From Paracoccus sigandri (lineage in GTDB: Bacteria > Pseudomonadota > Alphaproteobacteria > Rhodobacterales > Rhodobacteraceae), in the NCBI RefSeq assembly GCF_003709565.1, contig NZ_QNRC01000007.1, positions 124,001-188,000 on the forward strand: a DNA stretch of 64,000 nt. The letters run 5' to 3'. Shown here piece after piece: positions 35,853 through 44,168 of this stretch (positions within the stretch are counted from its first letter, which is position 1; the number at the start of each line of letters is the position of its first letter). Made by a program: the position numbers and the translations under genes. The notes beneath the pieces were generated by a model. That model had not been told where the DNA came from. It was given only the letters and a program-made list of their open reading frames with translations, and did not search any database.

Positions 35853-36775
35853 GCGGCGGGCGCGAAGGCGGCCATTCATGGGCGCATGACCTGGCGCGCC
35901 CGCCCAGCCTTGGCCGCACCCTGCTGTGGGCCGGCGCTGCGGTCGCGGCCTTTGCCGCCCATGCCGGGGCGGTGGCGCTGGTGCTGCGCGAAACCCCGGT
36001 CGTGCCCGCCTCGGACGGGCCGCCCCCGGCGATCATGATCGAACTGGCGCCGCTGCCCGAAGTCACCAATGTTGACGAGACGCAGCTGGGCCAGCAGGAA
36101 CAGAACGTCGAGGAGGTCGAGGAACAGCCCGAGCCGGAGCCCGACGAAATCGTCGAACCTGAACCGGAACCCGAGCCGGAGCCTGAACCCGAAGAGATCG
36201 TCGAGCCGGAACCCGAGCCCGAACCGGAGCCGGAGGAACCGCAGGAGGAGCTGGCCGAGGTCGAGGAAGCCGCCGTTCCCATCGCCGCCGCCCGCCCGCT
36301 GCCGCGTCCCAAGCGCGAGATCCGCCGCGAAGAGCCGCGCCGCGAGGTCCAGCGGGAGGAACCCCGCCGGGAGCGTCCGCGCCAGGAACAGCCGCAGCAA
36401 CAGCAGACCCGCGCCGCCGCCGAGGCCCCGCAGGCGACGCGCAACGCCGCCCCGCAGGCAGGTGCCGGAAGAAGCGCGGCAACGGCCTCGCCCTCCGAGC
36501 TTGCCCGCTGGCAGGCGCGCGTCACCGCCCGGATCGAGCGCGGCAAGCGCATGCCGCGGGGCGCGCGGTCGCGGGGCGAACAGGGCACGGTCCACGTGAA
36601 CTTCTCCATCGACGATCGCGGCAACGTGCTGGGCGTGTCGCTGGCGCGGTCCTCGGGCTTCCCGGAACTGGATCAGGCGGCGCTGCAGCAGGTGCAGCGC
36701 GCCTCGCCGGTGCCGGCACCCCCGCCCGGCGCGCCCAGGAACCTGACCCAGCCGCTGGTCTGGCAGATCCGCTGA
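35849..36775 (+). CDS. tonB: TonB energy transducer
   Basis: A 308-residue protein that transmits proton-motive force from ExbBD to outer-membrane receptors. N-terminal membrane helix (TLLWAGAAVAAFAAHAGAVALVL), a long Glu-Pro repeat spacer (about 85-130) and a second Arg/Glu/Pro-rich spacer. The C-terminal TonB domain is GTVHVNFSIDDRGNVLGVSL, SSGFPELDQAALQQVQRASPVPAPP. Third gene of exbB-exbD-tonB; a terminator follows 24 bp after the stop. Confidence 0.93.
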   Translation: MSGGREGGHSWAHDLARPPSLGRTLLWAGAAVAAFAAHAGAVALVLRETPVVPASDGPPPAIMIELAPLPEVTNVDETQLGQQEQNVEEVEEQPEPEPDEIVEPEPEPEPEPEPEEIVEPEPEPEPEPEEPQEELAEVEEAAVPIAAARPLPRPKREIRREEPRREVQREEPRRERPRQEQPQQQQTRAAAEAPQATRNAAPQAGAGRSAATASPSELARWQARVTARIERGKRMPRGARSRGEQGTVHVNFSIDDRGNVLGVSLARSSGFPELDQAALQQVQRASPVPAPPPGAPRNLTQPLVWQIR

Positions 36776-36799
36776 CGCCGCCGCACGGCGTTCCAGATG

Positions 36800-36839
36800 A
36801 AGGCCCGCGACGCGGATCGCGGGCCTTTCTGCCGTTTTT
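36800..36839 (+). terminator. Rho-independent terminator after tonB
   Basis: Perfect 11-bp stem AAGGCCCGCGA/TCGCGGGCCTT with a 6-nt loop, followed by TCTGCCGTTTTTC. It closes the exbB-exbD-tonB operon. Confidence 0.8.
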
Positions 36840-36916
36840 CCGGAATTTTTCCCCCCGGACTTCTTGAAATCGCCTCGGCTGCCCCTAGGTGAAGCAGGCG
36901 GCCCGGGCCCCTCTGG

Positions 36917-37022
36917 CGACGTGACCCGTCGTGATGTCGGACCGCATCGAGAGTGCTCGATGTCATGCCCGGAACGTTGTCCTTCCATTGACCTCTCGGC
37001 ACGGAACTGATTTGCGAGGTCA
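36917..37022 (+). promoter_or_regulatory. Structured 5' leader of terC with sequestered ribosome binding site
   Basis: Three hairpins precede terC: CGACG-TGACC-CGTCG (36917-36931), CATCGAG-AGTG-CTCGATG (36945-36962) and TGACCTC/GAGGTCA (36989-36995 with 37016-37022, 20-nt loop). The last one pairs CCTC with the GAGG that is the terC Shine-Dalgarno sequence (37016-37019, 10 nt before the ATG). TerC genes are often under the yybP-ykoY manganese riboswitch, but I do not see that motif's conserved GGGGAGUAG or GUCAACAU segments, so this may be a different regulator. Confidence 0.5.
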
Positions 37023-37029
37023 CGACATA

Positions 37030-38043
37030 ATGGAATTCCTGCTTCTACCTATCCTGCACAAGCCGCTGTGGATGTGGCTGATGTTTTTGGCGCTGGTCAT
37101 CGCGCTGCTGCTGTTCGACCTGGGCGTGCTGAACAAGGACGATCACGAGATCGGCGTCGCCGAAAGCCTGAAACTGTCGGCCATGTATATCGTGCTGGGG
37201 CTGGCCTTTTCCGGCTTCATCTGGTGGCAGATGGGTGCCGAGGCGACGGCGCAATACCTGACCGCCTTCGTGGTCGAGAAATCGCTGGCGATGGACAATA
37301 TCTTCGTCTTCGCCCTGATCTTCAGCTTCTTCGCCATTCCCCGCCAATACCAGCACCGGGTGCTGTTCTGGGGGATCCTGGGCGCCATCGTGCTGCGCGG
37401 CATCATGATCGGGCTGGGCGCGACCATCGTGCAGAACTATCACTGGGTGCTGTATCTGTTCGCGGTCTTCCTGATCTTCACCGGCATCAAGATGCTGTTC
37501 TCGTCCTCGGATCACCAGCCGGACCTGAAGAACAACCGCCTGCTGAACTTCCTGCGCAACCGGCTGAGCGTCACCGACCGGATCGACGGCCATGCCTTCT
37601 TCGTCCGCGAGCCCGACCCCAAGACCGGCAGGCTGCGCCGCCATGCCACGCCGCTTCTGCTGGCGCTGGTGCTGATCGAATTCGCCGACGTGGTCTTCGC
37701 CGTCGATTCGGTGCCGGCGGTGTTCACGATCACCACCGATCCCTATATCGTCTATACCTCGAACATCTTCGCGATCCTGGGCCTTCGGGCGCTGTATTTC
37801 GCGCTGGCCGCGATCCTGCACCGCTTCGCCTATCTGAAATACGCGCTGTCGGTCCTGCTGATCTTCATCGGCTCGAAGCTGTTTGTCGCCGACGCCATGG
37901 GCTGGGAGAAGTTCCCGCCGGCATGGTCGCTGGGGATCACCTTCGCGATCCTGTCGGTCGGTGTCATCTATTCGATGTGGAAGACCGCTAGGACTGAAGA
38001 TGAGCGCAGCGACGCCCAGCCGAGGCTGCAGGACAGGACATGA
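37030..38043 (+). CDS. terC: TerC family integral membrane protein (metal exporter-like)
   Basis: A 337-residue membrane protein of the TerC/Alx family, members of which export manganese or load metal to secreted proteins. About eight helices. Characteristic segments are LFDLGVLNKDDHEIGVAESL, VVEKSLAMDNIFVFALIFSFF, LIEFADVVFAVDSVPAVFTIT and SNIFAILGLRALYFAL, containing the acidic residues that bind metal in the membrane. The start at 37030 is chosen because the protein then begins MEFLLLPILHKPLWMW and follows GAGG. The stop codon overlaps the 40-codon ORF that links it to exoD. Confidence 0.9.
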   Translation: MEFLLLPILHKPLWMWLMFLALVIALLLFDLGVLNKDDHEIGVAESLKLSAMYIVLGLAFSGFIWWQMGAEATAQYLTAFVVEKSLAMDNIFVFALIFSFFAIPRQYQHRVLFWGILGAIVLRGIMIGLGATIVQNYHWVLYLFAVFLIFTGIKMLFSSSDHQPDLKNNRLLNFLRNRLSVTDRIDGHAFFVREPDPKTGRLRRHATPLLLALVLIEFADVVFAVDSVPAVFTITTDPYIVYTSNIFAILGLRALYFALAAILHRFAYLKYALSVLLIFIGSKLFVADAMGWEKFPPAWSLGITFAILSVGVIYSMWKTARTEDERSDAQPRLQDRT

Positions 38044-38162
38044 CCATGCCGCGCCCGGAAGGGACGACCGAACCGCGACCCGTCCCCGCCCGCCCCAAGC
38101 GGGCGGGGATCGGCTGCGGGCGTCCCGCAGGGCGCGGCGGATCGCACGGGCCGGCGGCATGA
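38040..38162 (+). CDS. Putative 40-codon linking ORF between terC and exoD
   Basis: ATG at 38040 overlaps the terC stop (ATGA) and has AGGACAGGAC just upstream. Its own TGA overlaps the exoD start (ATGA). The Arg/Pro/Gly-rich 40-residue product shows no recognisable domain. It contains two perfect hairpins (38084-38108, 9 bp; 38114-38130, 7 bp). exoD itself lacks a good SD, so this ORF may serve to bring ribosomes to exoD. Could also be chance. Confidence 0.3.
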   Translation: MTMPRPEGTTEPRPVPARPKRAGIGCGRPAGRGGSHGPAA

Positions 38163-38818
38163 GCGACGGCCCCGGCCAGGACGATGCGCCCGACCCGGCC
38201 GCCAATGGCAGCCAGCGTCGCCGCAAGCTTTCCGCCCTGCTGGTCGAGATCGCCGAGGACCCGGCGCGGGAACGGATTTCCGTCGCGGACATGCTGGAGC
38301 TGATGAAGGCGCGCGCCTTCGGGGCGATGCTCCTGATCTTCGCGGCGCCCAATATCGTGCCGAACATCCCCGGCACCTCGGCCCTGCTGGCGATCCCGCT
38401 GCTCTACCTGACCGCGCAGATGATGCTGGGCCGGCCGCCGCAACTGCCGCGCTTCATCGCCGAACGCTCGATCTCGCGCGCCGATTTCGGCCGGCTGATG
38501 ATCCGCACCGCCCCCTATCTGGCGCGGGCCGAGCGACTGCTGGTGCCGCGCCTGCATGTCATGACCGGCCCCGCGGTGCAGCGCTGGGTCGGCGGGCTGT
38601 GCCTGGTGCTGTCGATCGTGCTGATCCTGCCGGTTCCGCTTGGCAATATGCTGCCGGGCCTTGCCATCAGCGTGATTGCGCTGGGAATCCTGGAACGGGA
38701 CGGGTTATGGGTGCTGATCGGCATCGTCATCTCCCTCCTCTCGCTTGTCATCGTGTCGGGCGTGATCTGGGCGCTGATCAAGGCCGTCGCTTTTCTGCTT
38801 GCGAACGTATTCGCATAA
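38159..38818 (+). CDS. ExoD family membrane protein
   Basis: A 219-residue protein of the exopolysaccharide synthesis ExoD family. Hydrophilic N-terminus, then LLVEIAEDPARERISVADMLELMKARAFGAMLLIFAAPNIVPNIPGTSALLAIPLLYLTAQMMLG, which is the family signature, and a hydrophobic C-terminal hairpin region. Rhizobial exoD mutants are affected in exopolysaccharide and alkali tolerance; the molecular role is unknown. The start is set at the ATG at 38159 from domain length; no clear SD precedes it. Confidence 0.82.
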   Translation: MSDGPGQDDAPDPAANGSQRRRKLSALLVEIAEDPARERISVADMLELMKARAFGAMLLIFAAPNIVPNIPGTSALLAIPLLYLTAQMMLGRPPQLPRFIAERSISRADFGRLMIRTAPYLARAERLLVPRLHVMTGPAVQRWVGGLCLVLSIVLILPVPLGNMLPGLAISVIALGILERDGLWVLIGIVISLLSLVIVSGVIWALIKAVAFLLANVFA

Positions 38819-38863
38819 GGAAAAGTTCGAACGAACCCTTTGTGACCTTACGGACACCCATCA

Positions 38864-40153
38864 ATGCTGCTGGAAATTGCGATCGTTCTTGTCCTGACCC
38901 TGTTCAACGGGCTTCTGGCGATGTCGGAGCTGGCCATCGTCTCGGCGCGCCCGGCCCGGCTGCGGGTCATGGCCGACCAGGGCAGCCGCGGCGCGGGCAC
39001 CGCCCTGCGCCTTGCGGCCGAGCCGGGGCGCTTCCTGTCCAGCGTGCAGATCGGCATCACCCTGGTCGGCATCCTGTCGGGCGCCTTTTCCGGGGCGACG
39101 CTGGGGGTGCGGCTGACCGCGGTGCTGATCGAGGCCGGGCTTTCGGCCCGCATGGCCCAGACGCTGGCGGTGGGCGGTGTCGTCGTCACCATCACCTACA
39201 TGTCGCTGATCCTGGGCGAGCTGGTGCCCAAGCAGATCGCGCTGCGCCGTCCCGAGACCGTGGCCGCCCGCGTCGCGCCGCTGATCGCGGGCATCGCCAC
39301 CATCGCCGCGCCGGTGGTGTGGTTCCTGGACCGCTCGGGCAGGCTGGTGCTGTCGCTGCTGGGCCAGACCGGCAGCGACGAGCGCGGGATCTCGGACGAG
39401 GAGATCCGCATGATCATTACCGAGGCGCAGGTGGCCGGGGTGATGGAACAGGCCGAGACGCAGATGATCGCCGGCGTCATGCGCATCGCCGACCGCAATG
39501 CGCGCGGGCTGATGACGCCGCGCCACGAGGTCGAGCTGGTCGAGGCCGACGACACCTTCGCCGATGTCGCCCGCCGCTTCCGCGAGACCGGCCGCGCGCG
39601 GCTTCCGGTGCGCGACGGCAGCGACGACGAGATCATCGGCGTGCTCAGCTGGCGCGACTTCCTGGACAGCGTCCCGGCCAGCGGCGACGAAGGCATCCGC
39701 GGGCAGATCATCGAGGCGCCGGTGGTGCGCGACGGGATGCCCGCGCTGGACGTGATCGAGCAGATGCGCAACACCCCCGCCCATATGGCGCTGGTCTATG
39801 ACGAATACGGCCATTTCGAGGGGATCGTCACGCCGATGGACGTGCTGGAGGCGATCACCGGCGAATTCCTGGACGAGGACGACGAGGAACCGAAGCTGGT
39901 CACGCGCGAGGATGGCAGCATGTTGGTCGCGGGCTGGATGCCCGCCGACGAATTCGCCGACGTGACCGGCATCAGCCTGCGCCCGGATCCCGACTTCGCC
40001 TCGGTCGCGGGGATGGTGATCGACGCGGTCGGGATGCTGCCCGCCGTCGGCACCCATATCGAGATGCAGGGCTGGCGGATCGAGGTGGTCGATCTGGACG
40101 GCCGCCGCATCGACAAGCTGCTGGTCCAGAAACTGCCCGAGGGCGACGAGTAG
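38864..40153 (+). CDS. CNNM/CBS/CorC-HlyC domain membrane protein (hemolysin family)
   Basis: A 429-residue protein with three parts. A CNNM (DUF21) membrane domain with four helices (1 to ~190: LTLFNGLLAMSELAIVSAR, SVQIGITLVGILSGAFSGA, LGELVPKQIALRRPE). A CBS pair (~205-335: MTPRHEVELVEADDTFADVARRFRETGRARLPV; MALVYDEYGHFEGIVTPMDVLEAI). A CorC/HlyC domain (~345-429). Related proteins are implicated in Mg2+ or Co2+ efflux; 'hemolysin' is historical. Ends 34 bp from the convergent dapB. Confidence 0.9.
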   Translation: MLLEIAIVLVLTLFNGLLAMSELAIVSARPARLRVMADQGSRGAGTALRLAAEPGRFLSSVQIGITLVGILSGAFSGATLGVRLTAVLIEAGLSARMAQTLAVGGVVVTITYMSLILGELVPKQIALRRPETVAARVAPLIAGIATIAAPVVWFLDRSGRLVLSLLGQTGSDERGISDEEIRMIITEAQVAGVMEQAETQMIAGVMRIADRNARGLMTPRHEVELVEADDTFADVARRFRETGRARLPVRDGSDDEIIGVLSWRDFLDSVPASGDEGIRGQIIEAPVVRDGMPALDVIEQMRNTPAHMALVYDEYGHFEGIVTPMDVLEAITGEFLDEDDEEPKLVTREDGSMLVAGWMPADEFADVTGISLRPDPDFASVAGMVIDAVGMLPAVGTHIEMQGWRIEVVDLDGRRIDKLLVQKLPEGDE

Positions 40154-40155
40154 GC

Positions 40156-40184
40156 CCCGCCGCCGGCCGCCGGCGCGGCGGCTG
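40156..40184. terminator. Possible bidirectional terminator between CNNM gene and dapB
   Basis: A GC-rich inverted repeat, GCCGCC (40159-40164) with GGCGGC (40177-40182), in a 34-bp convergent gap. No T-run on either side, so this is weak. Confidence 0.3.
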
Positions 40185-40187
40185 GGC

Positions 40188-41024
40188 TCAGTTCAGGCCC
40201 AGCACGTCGTGCATGTCATATTCGCCGGGGCCCTTGTCCTGCCCCCACAGCGCCGCGCGGATCGCGCCGCGGGCGAAGATCGCGCGGTCGGTGGCGACGT
40301 GGCGCAGCACCAGCCTTTCGCCCTGCCCGGCGAAGATCACGTCATGCTCGCCCACGATGTCGCCGCCGCGAATCGCCGCAAAGCCGATGCTGCCGGTCGA
40401 GCGCGCCTCGGTGATGCCGTCGCGGGCCGGGCTGCGCAATTCGCCAAGCGTGGCGCCCCGGCCTTCCGCCGCCGCCTCGCCCAGCATCAGCGCCGTGCCC
40501 GAAGGCGCGTCGACCTTATGGCGGTGATGGGCCTCGACCACCTCGATGTCCCATTCCTCGCCCAGGGCCGCCGCGACCTTGCGGGTCAGCCCGACCAGCA
40601 GGTTGACGCCAAGGCTCATGTTGCCGGCGCGGATGATCGGGGCATGGCGCGCGGCGGCGGTCAGCTGGTGCAGGTCTTCCTCGTCGAAGCCGGTGGTGCC
40701 GATCACATGGACGGCCCGCGCCTGCGCGGTCAGCTCGGCATAGGCCAGGGTCGCCACCGGGCTGGTGAAGTCGATCACCGCCTGCGCCGCCGCGATCACC
40801 GGGACCGGGTCGTCGCTGACCGCGACCCCCGCCGGCCGGCCGCCCATCGCCTCGCCGATATCCCTGCCGACCCAGCCATGGCCGGGCCGCTCCAGCGCGC
40901 CGACCAGCCGCGCCTCGTCGCTGTCCAGCAGCAGCCGGATCAGCATCTGCCCCATCCGCCCGGACGCGCCCGTCACGACGATGCCCGGTTTTTCCACCAC
41001 TTCCGTCTGCGCCAAGTCACTCAT
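40188..41024 (-). CDS. dapB: 4-hydroxy-tetrahydrodipicolinate reductase
   Basis: DapB reduces the product of DapA in the lysine/diaminopimelate pathway, using NAD(P)H. It has 278 residues. Rossmann motif [17 protein letters not shown] near the N-terminus, [28 protein letters not shown], and the catalytic/substrate motif [19 protein letters not shown]. Divergent from rbfA. Confidence 0.96.
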   Translation of the reverse strand: MSDLAQTEVVEKPGIVVTGASGRMGQMLIRLLLDSDEARLVGALERPGHGWVGRDIGEAMGGRPAGVAVSDDPVPVIAAAQAVIDFTSPVATLAYAELTAQARAVHVIGTTGFDEEDLHQLTAAARHAPIIRAGNMSLGVNLLVGLTRKVAAALGEEWDIEVVEAHHRHKVDAPSGTALMLGEAAAEGRGATLGELRSPARDGITEARSTGSIGFAAIRGGDIVGEHDVIFAGQGERLVLRHVATDRAIFARGAIRAALWGQDKGPGEYDMHDVLGLN

Positions 41025-41095
41025 CGCTCTTCCCCCTTGGTTTCCTGCCTCTTATCCCGTTGCGGCGCGGGCCGCGACCCCCTACATCGGGACGC

Positions 41096-41512
41096 ATGGC
41101 ACAGAACCGCTTCTCACATGGACAAGGCCCCTCGCAACGCCAGCTGCGCGTGGGCGAGCTGATCCGCCGCACGCTGTCGGACGTGCTTCTGCGCGGCGAC
41201 GTCCATGACCCCGACCTGAACCGGCATTCGATCACCGTGGGCGAGGTGCGCACCTCGCCCGACCTGAAGGTGGCGACCGCCTTCGTGCTGCCGCTTGGCG
41301 GCCAGGGCGCCGAGGAGGCGCTGGCCGCCCTGCGCCGCAACGCCGCCGAACTGCGCCACCTGGTCGCCAAGGGGCTGACGCTGAAATACGCGCCGCAGCT
41401 GCGCTTCCAGCTGGACGAGACCTTCGACCGCATGGACGACACCCGCCGCATGTTCGCCGACGAACGCGTGCGCCGCGATGTCGATGCACCCGAGGACGAC
41501 GATGAGGGCTAG
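41096..41512 (+). CDS. rbfA: 30S ribosome-binding factor RbfA
   Basis: Cold-shock 30S assembly factor of 138 residues with a KH-like fold: [43 protein letters not shown] and [27 protein letters not shown]. The ATG at 41096 gives the usual length. The 3' end overlaps the following gene by 11 nt. Confidence 0.95.
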   Translation: MAQNRFSHGQGPSQRQLRVGELIRRTLSDVLLRGDVHDPDLNRHSITVGEVRTSPDLKVATAFVLPLGGQGAEEALAALRRNAAELRHLVAKGLTLKYAPQLRFQLDETFDRMDDTRRMFADERVRRDVDAPEDDDEG

Positions 41513-42260
41513 GCTGCAGCGGCGGCTGGGCGTCGCGCTGGGAATGCTGGTCGCGATGGCGATCCCGGCCGCCGCCGACAGCTGCGGCCGGATGGAACAT
41601 GACGGCCAGCGCTATGTGGTCTGCCAGGTCGAGGCTGAGGCGGAACCCGCCCTTCGCCTGTGGCAGGACGGCCCGGACGGCCGCCCCCTGAACAATTTCA
41701 ACAATATCCGCCGCCAGCTGGCCCAGGGCGAGGCGCTGAGCTTCGCGATGAATGCCGGGATGTTCCATCCCGACTATCGCCCCGTCGGCCTGCTGGTCAT
41801 CGACGGGGACGAGCTGTCGCCCATCGTCACCGGCGGCAGCAACGACAATTTCGGCATGTTGCCCAACGGCGTCTTCTGCACCGGCGGCGCGCGCCCCTTC
41901 CAGGTGATCGAGAGCCGCGCCTTCGCCCAGGCCCGCCCCGATTGCCGCCTGGCCACGCAATCGGGCCCGATGCTGGTGATCGACGGCGACCTGCATCCGC
42001 GCTTCCTGGTCGATTCCGACAGCCGCTATATCCGCAACGGCGTCGGCGTCTCGCCCGACGGGCAGACTGCATGGTTCGTGATCTCCGACCGGGCGGTGAC
42101 CTTCCACGAATTCGGGCGGCTGTTCCGCGACGGGCTGGGCGTGCGCGACGCGCTCTATTTCGACGGCTCGATCTCGCGGCTCTATGCGCCCTCGGTCAAC
42201 CGCGCCGATTTCGGCCGCAGCATGGGCCCGATCATCGGGCTGGTGGACAGCACCGGCTAG
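41502..42260 (+). CDS. Exported phosphodiester glycosidase-like (NAGPA/DUF2233) protein
   Basis: A 252-residue secreted protein with an N-terminal signal ([17 protein letters not shown]). The NAGPA/DUF2233 fold is seen in [67 protein letters not shown] and [12 protein letters not shown]-like [12 protein letters not shown]. The family includes the mammalian uncovering enzyme and periplasmic exopolysaccharide-associated proteins; the substrate is unknown. Start overlaps rbfA by 11 nt with GAGG just upstream, so it is inserted in the rbfA-truB unit. Confidence 0.8.
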   Translation: MRARLQRRLGVALGMLVAMAIPAAADSCGRMEHDGQRYVVCQVEAEAEPALRLWQDGPDGRPLNNFNNIRRQLAQGEALSFAMNAGMFHPDYRPVGLLVIDGDELSPIVTGGSNDNFGMLPNGVFCTGGARPFQVIESRAFAQARPDCRLATQSGPMLVIDGDLHPRFLVDSDSRYIRNGVGVSPDGQTAWFVISDRAVTFHEFGRLFRDGLGVRDALYFDGSISRLYAPSVNRADFGRSMGPIIGLVDSTG

Positions 42261-42274
42261 GCTTGCCGCGCGCC

Positions 42275-42300
42275 GGGAACGGTTGACGGGAACGGTTGAC
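42275..42300 (+). repeat. Tandem 13-bp duplication
   Basis: GGGAACGGTTGAC occurs twice back to back in the 91-bp gap before truB. No function evident. Confidence 0.7.
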
Positions 42301-42351
42301 GGGCGGCGCCCCGCCCGCTATCCCGCCGCCTTCGATTTCTCAGAGGTTTTC

Positions 42352-43245
42352 ATGGCACGCAAGAAGGGCCGCGACATCAACGGCTGGCTGATCGTGGACA
42401 AGCCGGCGGGCGTCACCTCGACCGCGGTGGTGGCCAAGGTGCGTTGGGCGCTGGACGCGAAAAAGGCCGGCCATGCCGGCACGCTGGACCCCGATGCGAC
42501 CGGCGTGCTGGCCGTCGCTCTGGGCGAGGCGACCAAGACCGTCAGCCATATCGCCGACGCGCTGAAATGCTATGATTTCACCGTCAACTGGGGGGCCGAG
42601 ACGACGACCGACGACGCCTCGGGCCAGGTGCTGCGCGAAAGCCCCGCCCGCCCCACGGCCGATCAGCTCCGCGCCGCGCTGCCGGGTTTCACCGGCCAGA
42701 TCATGCAGGTCCCGCCGGCCTTTTCCGCCGTCAAGGTCGACGGCGAGCGCGCCTATGACCTGGCGCGCGAGGGCGAGGCGCTGGACCTGGCCGCCCGCCC
42801 GCTCTGGGTCGACAGCTTGACGCTGATCCAGGCGGACCCGGACAGCGCGCGGCTGGAAATGGTCTGCGGCAAGGGCGGCTACGTGCGCTCGATCGCCCGC
42901 GACCTGGGCCGCGAGCTGGGCACGCTCGGCCATGTCGCCCATCTGCGCCGCACCTGGTCCGGCCCCTTCGAGGCCGAGGACGCCGTGCCCTTCGACCGCA
43001 TCGACCGCGAGTCGCAGGACTGGCTGGAAAGCCGGCTCCTGCCGTTGGAGGCCGCGCTCGAAGACATGCCGATGCTGCGCGCCACCCCGGACGGCGCCCG
43101 CCGGATCCGCAACGGCAATCCGGGCGAGGTGACCGGCACGGCCGAATGGGGCGAGACGGTCTGGGTCTCGGACGCCCAGGGCCCGGTCTGCATCGGCCGC
43201 TACCAGGGCGGCACGGTCCAGCCCGAACGGGTCTTCAACCTCTGA
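42352..43245 (+). CDS. truB: tRNA pseudouridine-55 synthase
   Basis: Converts U55 to pseudouridine in the T-loop of tRNAs. 297 residues. [13 protein letters not shown], then the catalytic Asp46 in [16 protein letters not shown], followed by [44 protein letters not shown] and [21 protein letters not shown] precedes the ATG at 42352. A palindromic repeat lies 20 bp after the stop. Confidence 0.96.
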   Translation: MARKKGRDINGWLIVDKPAGVTSTAVVAKVRWALDAKKAGHAGTLDPDATGVLAVALGEATKTVSHIADALKCYDFTVNWGAETTTDDASGQVLRESPARPTADQLRAALPGFTGQIMQVPPAFSAVKVDGERAYDLAREGEALDLAARPLWVDSLTLIQADPDSARLEMVCGKGGYVRSIARDLGRELGTLGHVAHLRRTWSGPFEAEDAVPFDRIDRESQDWLESRLLPLEAALEDMPMLRATPDGARRIRNGNPGEVTGTAEWGETVWVSDAQGPVCIGRYQGGTVQPERVFNL

Positions 43246-43263
43246 CCCCGCCCCTCGCACTCC

Positions 43264-43310
43264 TTGAAAATACCTCACAGGGGGTCCGGGGGACGTGAAG
43301 TCCCCCGGCG
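43264..43310 (+). repeat. GC-rich palindromic repeat, copy B (after truB)
   Basis: TTGAAAATACCTC, then GGGGGT and the perfect 9-bp inverted repeat CCGGGGGAC-gtgaa-GTCCCCCGG (43286-43308). Same plan as copy C at 51166. It lies between the convergent truB and transglutaminase genes. Confidence 0.75.
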
Positions 43311-43355
43311 CTCGCGGGACGCAATGCCGGCGCCGTGACGGCGCCGCGCCGCCCG

Positions 43356-44165
43356 CTACTGCGCGATTTCCTCGACCTGCACCGCGACGTCCAGCCGCTC
43401 GGCGCCGTTGCCCATGGCGACGCCGCGGATCGGCGCCGCATCCACCGCGTCCAGCCCCGATCCCAGCCGCACATAGCGCTCGTCCGGGCAGCAGCGGTTG
43501 GCCGCGTCGAAGCCGACCCAGCCCAGCCCTTCGACATGGATCTCGGCCCAGGCATGGGCGGCGTCATGCGACTCGCCGTCGATGGTCGAATGCAGATAGC
43601 CCGAGACATAGCGCGCCGGCAACTCGCGCAGCCGCGCCACCGCGACCAGCGCATGGGCGTGGTCCTGGCAGACGCCCTCGCCCAGGGCCAGCGCCTCGGC
43701 GGCGGTGGTGTGCATCTCGGTCACGCCGGGGCGATAGGCGATGGCCTCGCCCACCGCCGCCGACAGCCGATGCGCCAGGTCCAGCGTATCCGCCGCCTCG
43801 CTTACCCCGGCTGCCAGCGCCTCCAGCCCCTTGTCGGCCCGCGTGGCCTTGGTGTCGCGCAGATAGGTCGTCGGATGGATGATCTCGCGATGGCCGCGCA
43901 GCACGCCCGCAGTGTCGCGGGTCTCGATCCGGCCCGAGATGCGCACGCTGACCTCATCTGTCGGCCCGCGCACGGTCCAGCCCTCGATCCAGTCGCCCGC
44001 GCCGTCGCGAAAGCCCGGTCCGCGGATGCCCCCCGAGACCTCGATCAGCCATTCATGGGTCTTCTGCCCCTCGAAGACCGAGGGCGTCAGCCGCAGGCTC
44101 TGGACCAGGTTGCGGATCGGGTGGTCATAGCCATAGACCGTCTCATGCGAGATGCGCAGCTTCAT
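43356..44165 (-). CDS. Transglutaminase-like cysteine peptidase family protein
   Basis: A 269-residue cytosolic protein. The N-terminal beta-rich domain (MKLRISHETVYGYDHPIRNLVQSLRLTPS) is typical of bacterial transglutaminase-like family proteins. The catalytic Cys-His-Asp is in GEGVCQDHAHALVAVARLRELPARYVSGYLH, HAWAEIHVEGLGWVGFDAAN. Third gene of the ATP-grasp / alpha-E / transglutaminase trio, 3 bp after alpha-E. Confidence 0.88.
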   Translation of the reverse strand: MKLRISHETVYGYDHPIRNLVQSLRLTPSVFEGQKTHEWLIEVSGGIRGPGFRDGAGDWIEGWTVRGPTDEVSVRISGRIETRDTAGVLRGHREIIHPTTYLRDTKATRADKGLEALAAGVSEAADTLDLAHRLSAAVGEAIAYRPGVTEMHTTAAEALALGEGVCQDHAHALVAVARLRELPARYVSGYLHSTIDGESHDAAHAWAEIHVEGLGWVGFDAANRCCPDERYVRLGSGLDAVDAAPIRGVAMGNGAERLDVAVQVEEIAQ

Positions 44166-44168
44166 CGC

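Noticed and set aside
33773-35879. Minus-strand frames of 476 and 700 residues opposite exbB/exbD
   Set aside because: Gly/Arg- or Ser/Ala-rich shadow of the exbB Ala/Pro repeats; the plus strand encodes recognisable ExbB and ExbD.
36885-37029. yybP-ykoY manganese riboswitch in front of terC
   Set aside because: The conserved GGGGAGUAG and GUCAACAU core segments are absent by eye, so I describe it only as a structured leader.
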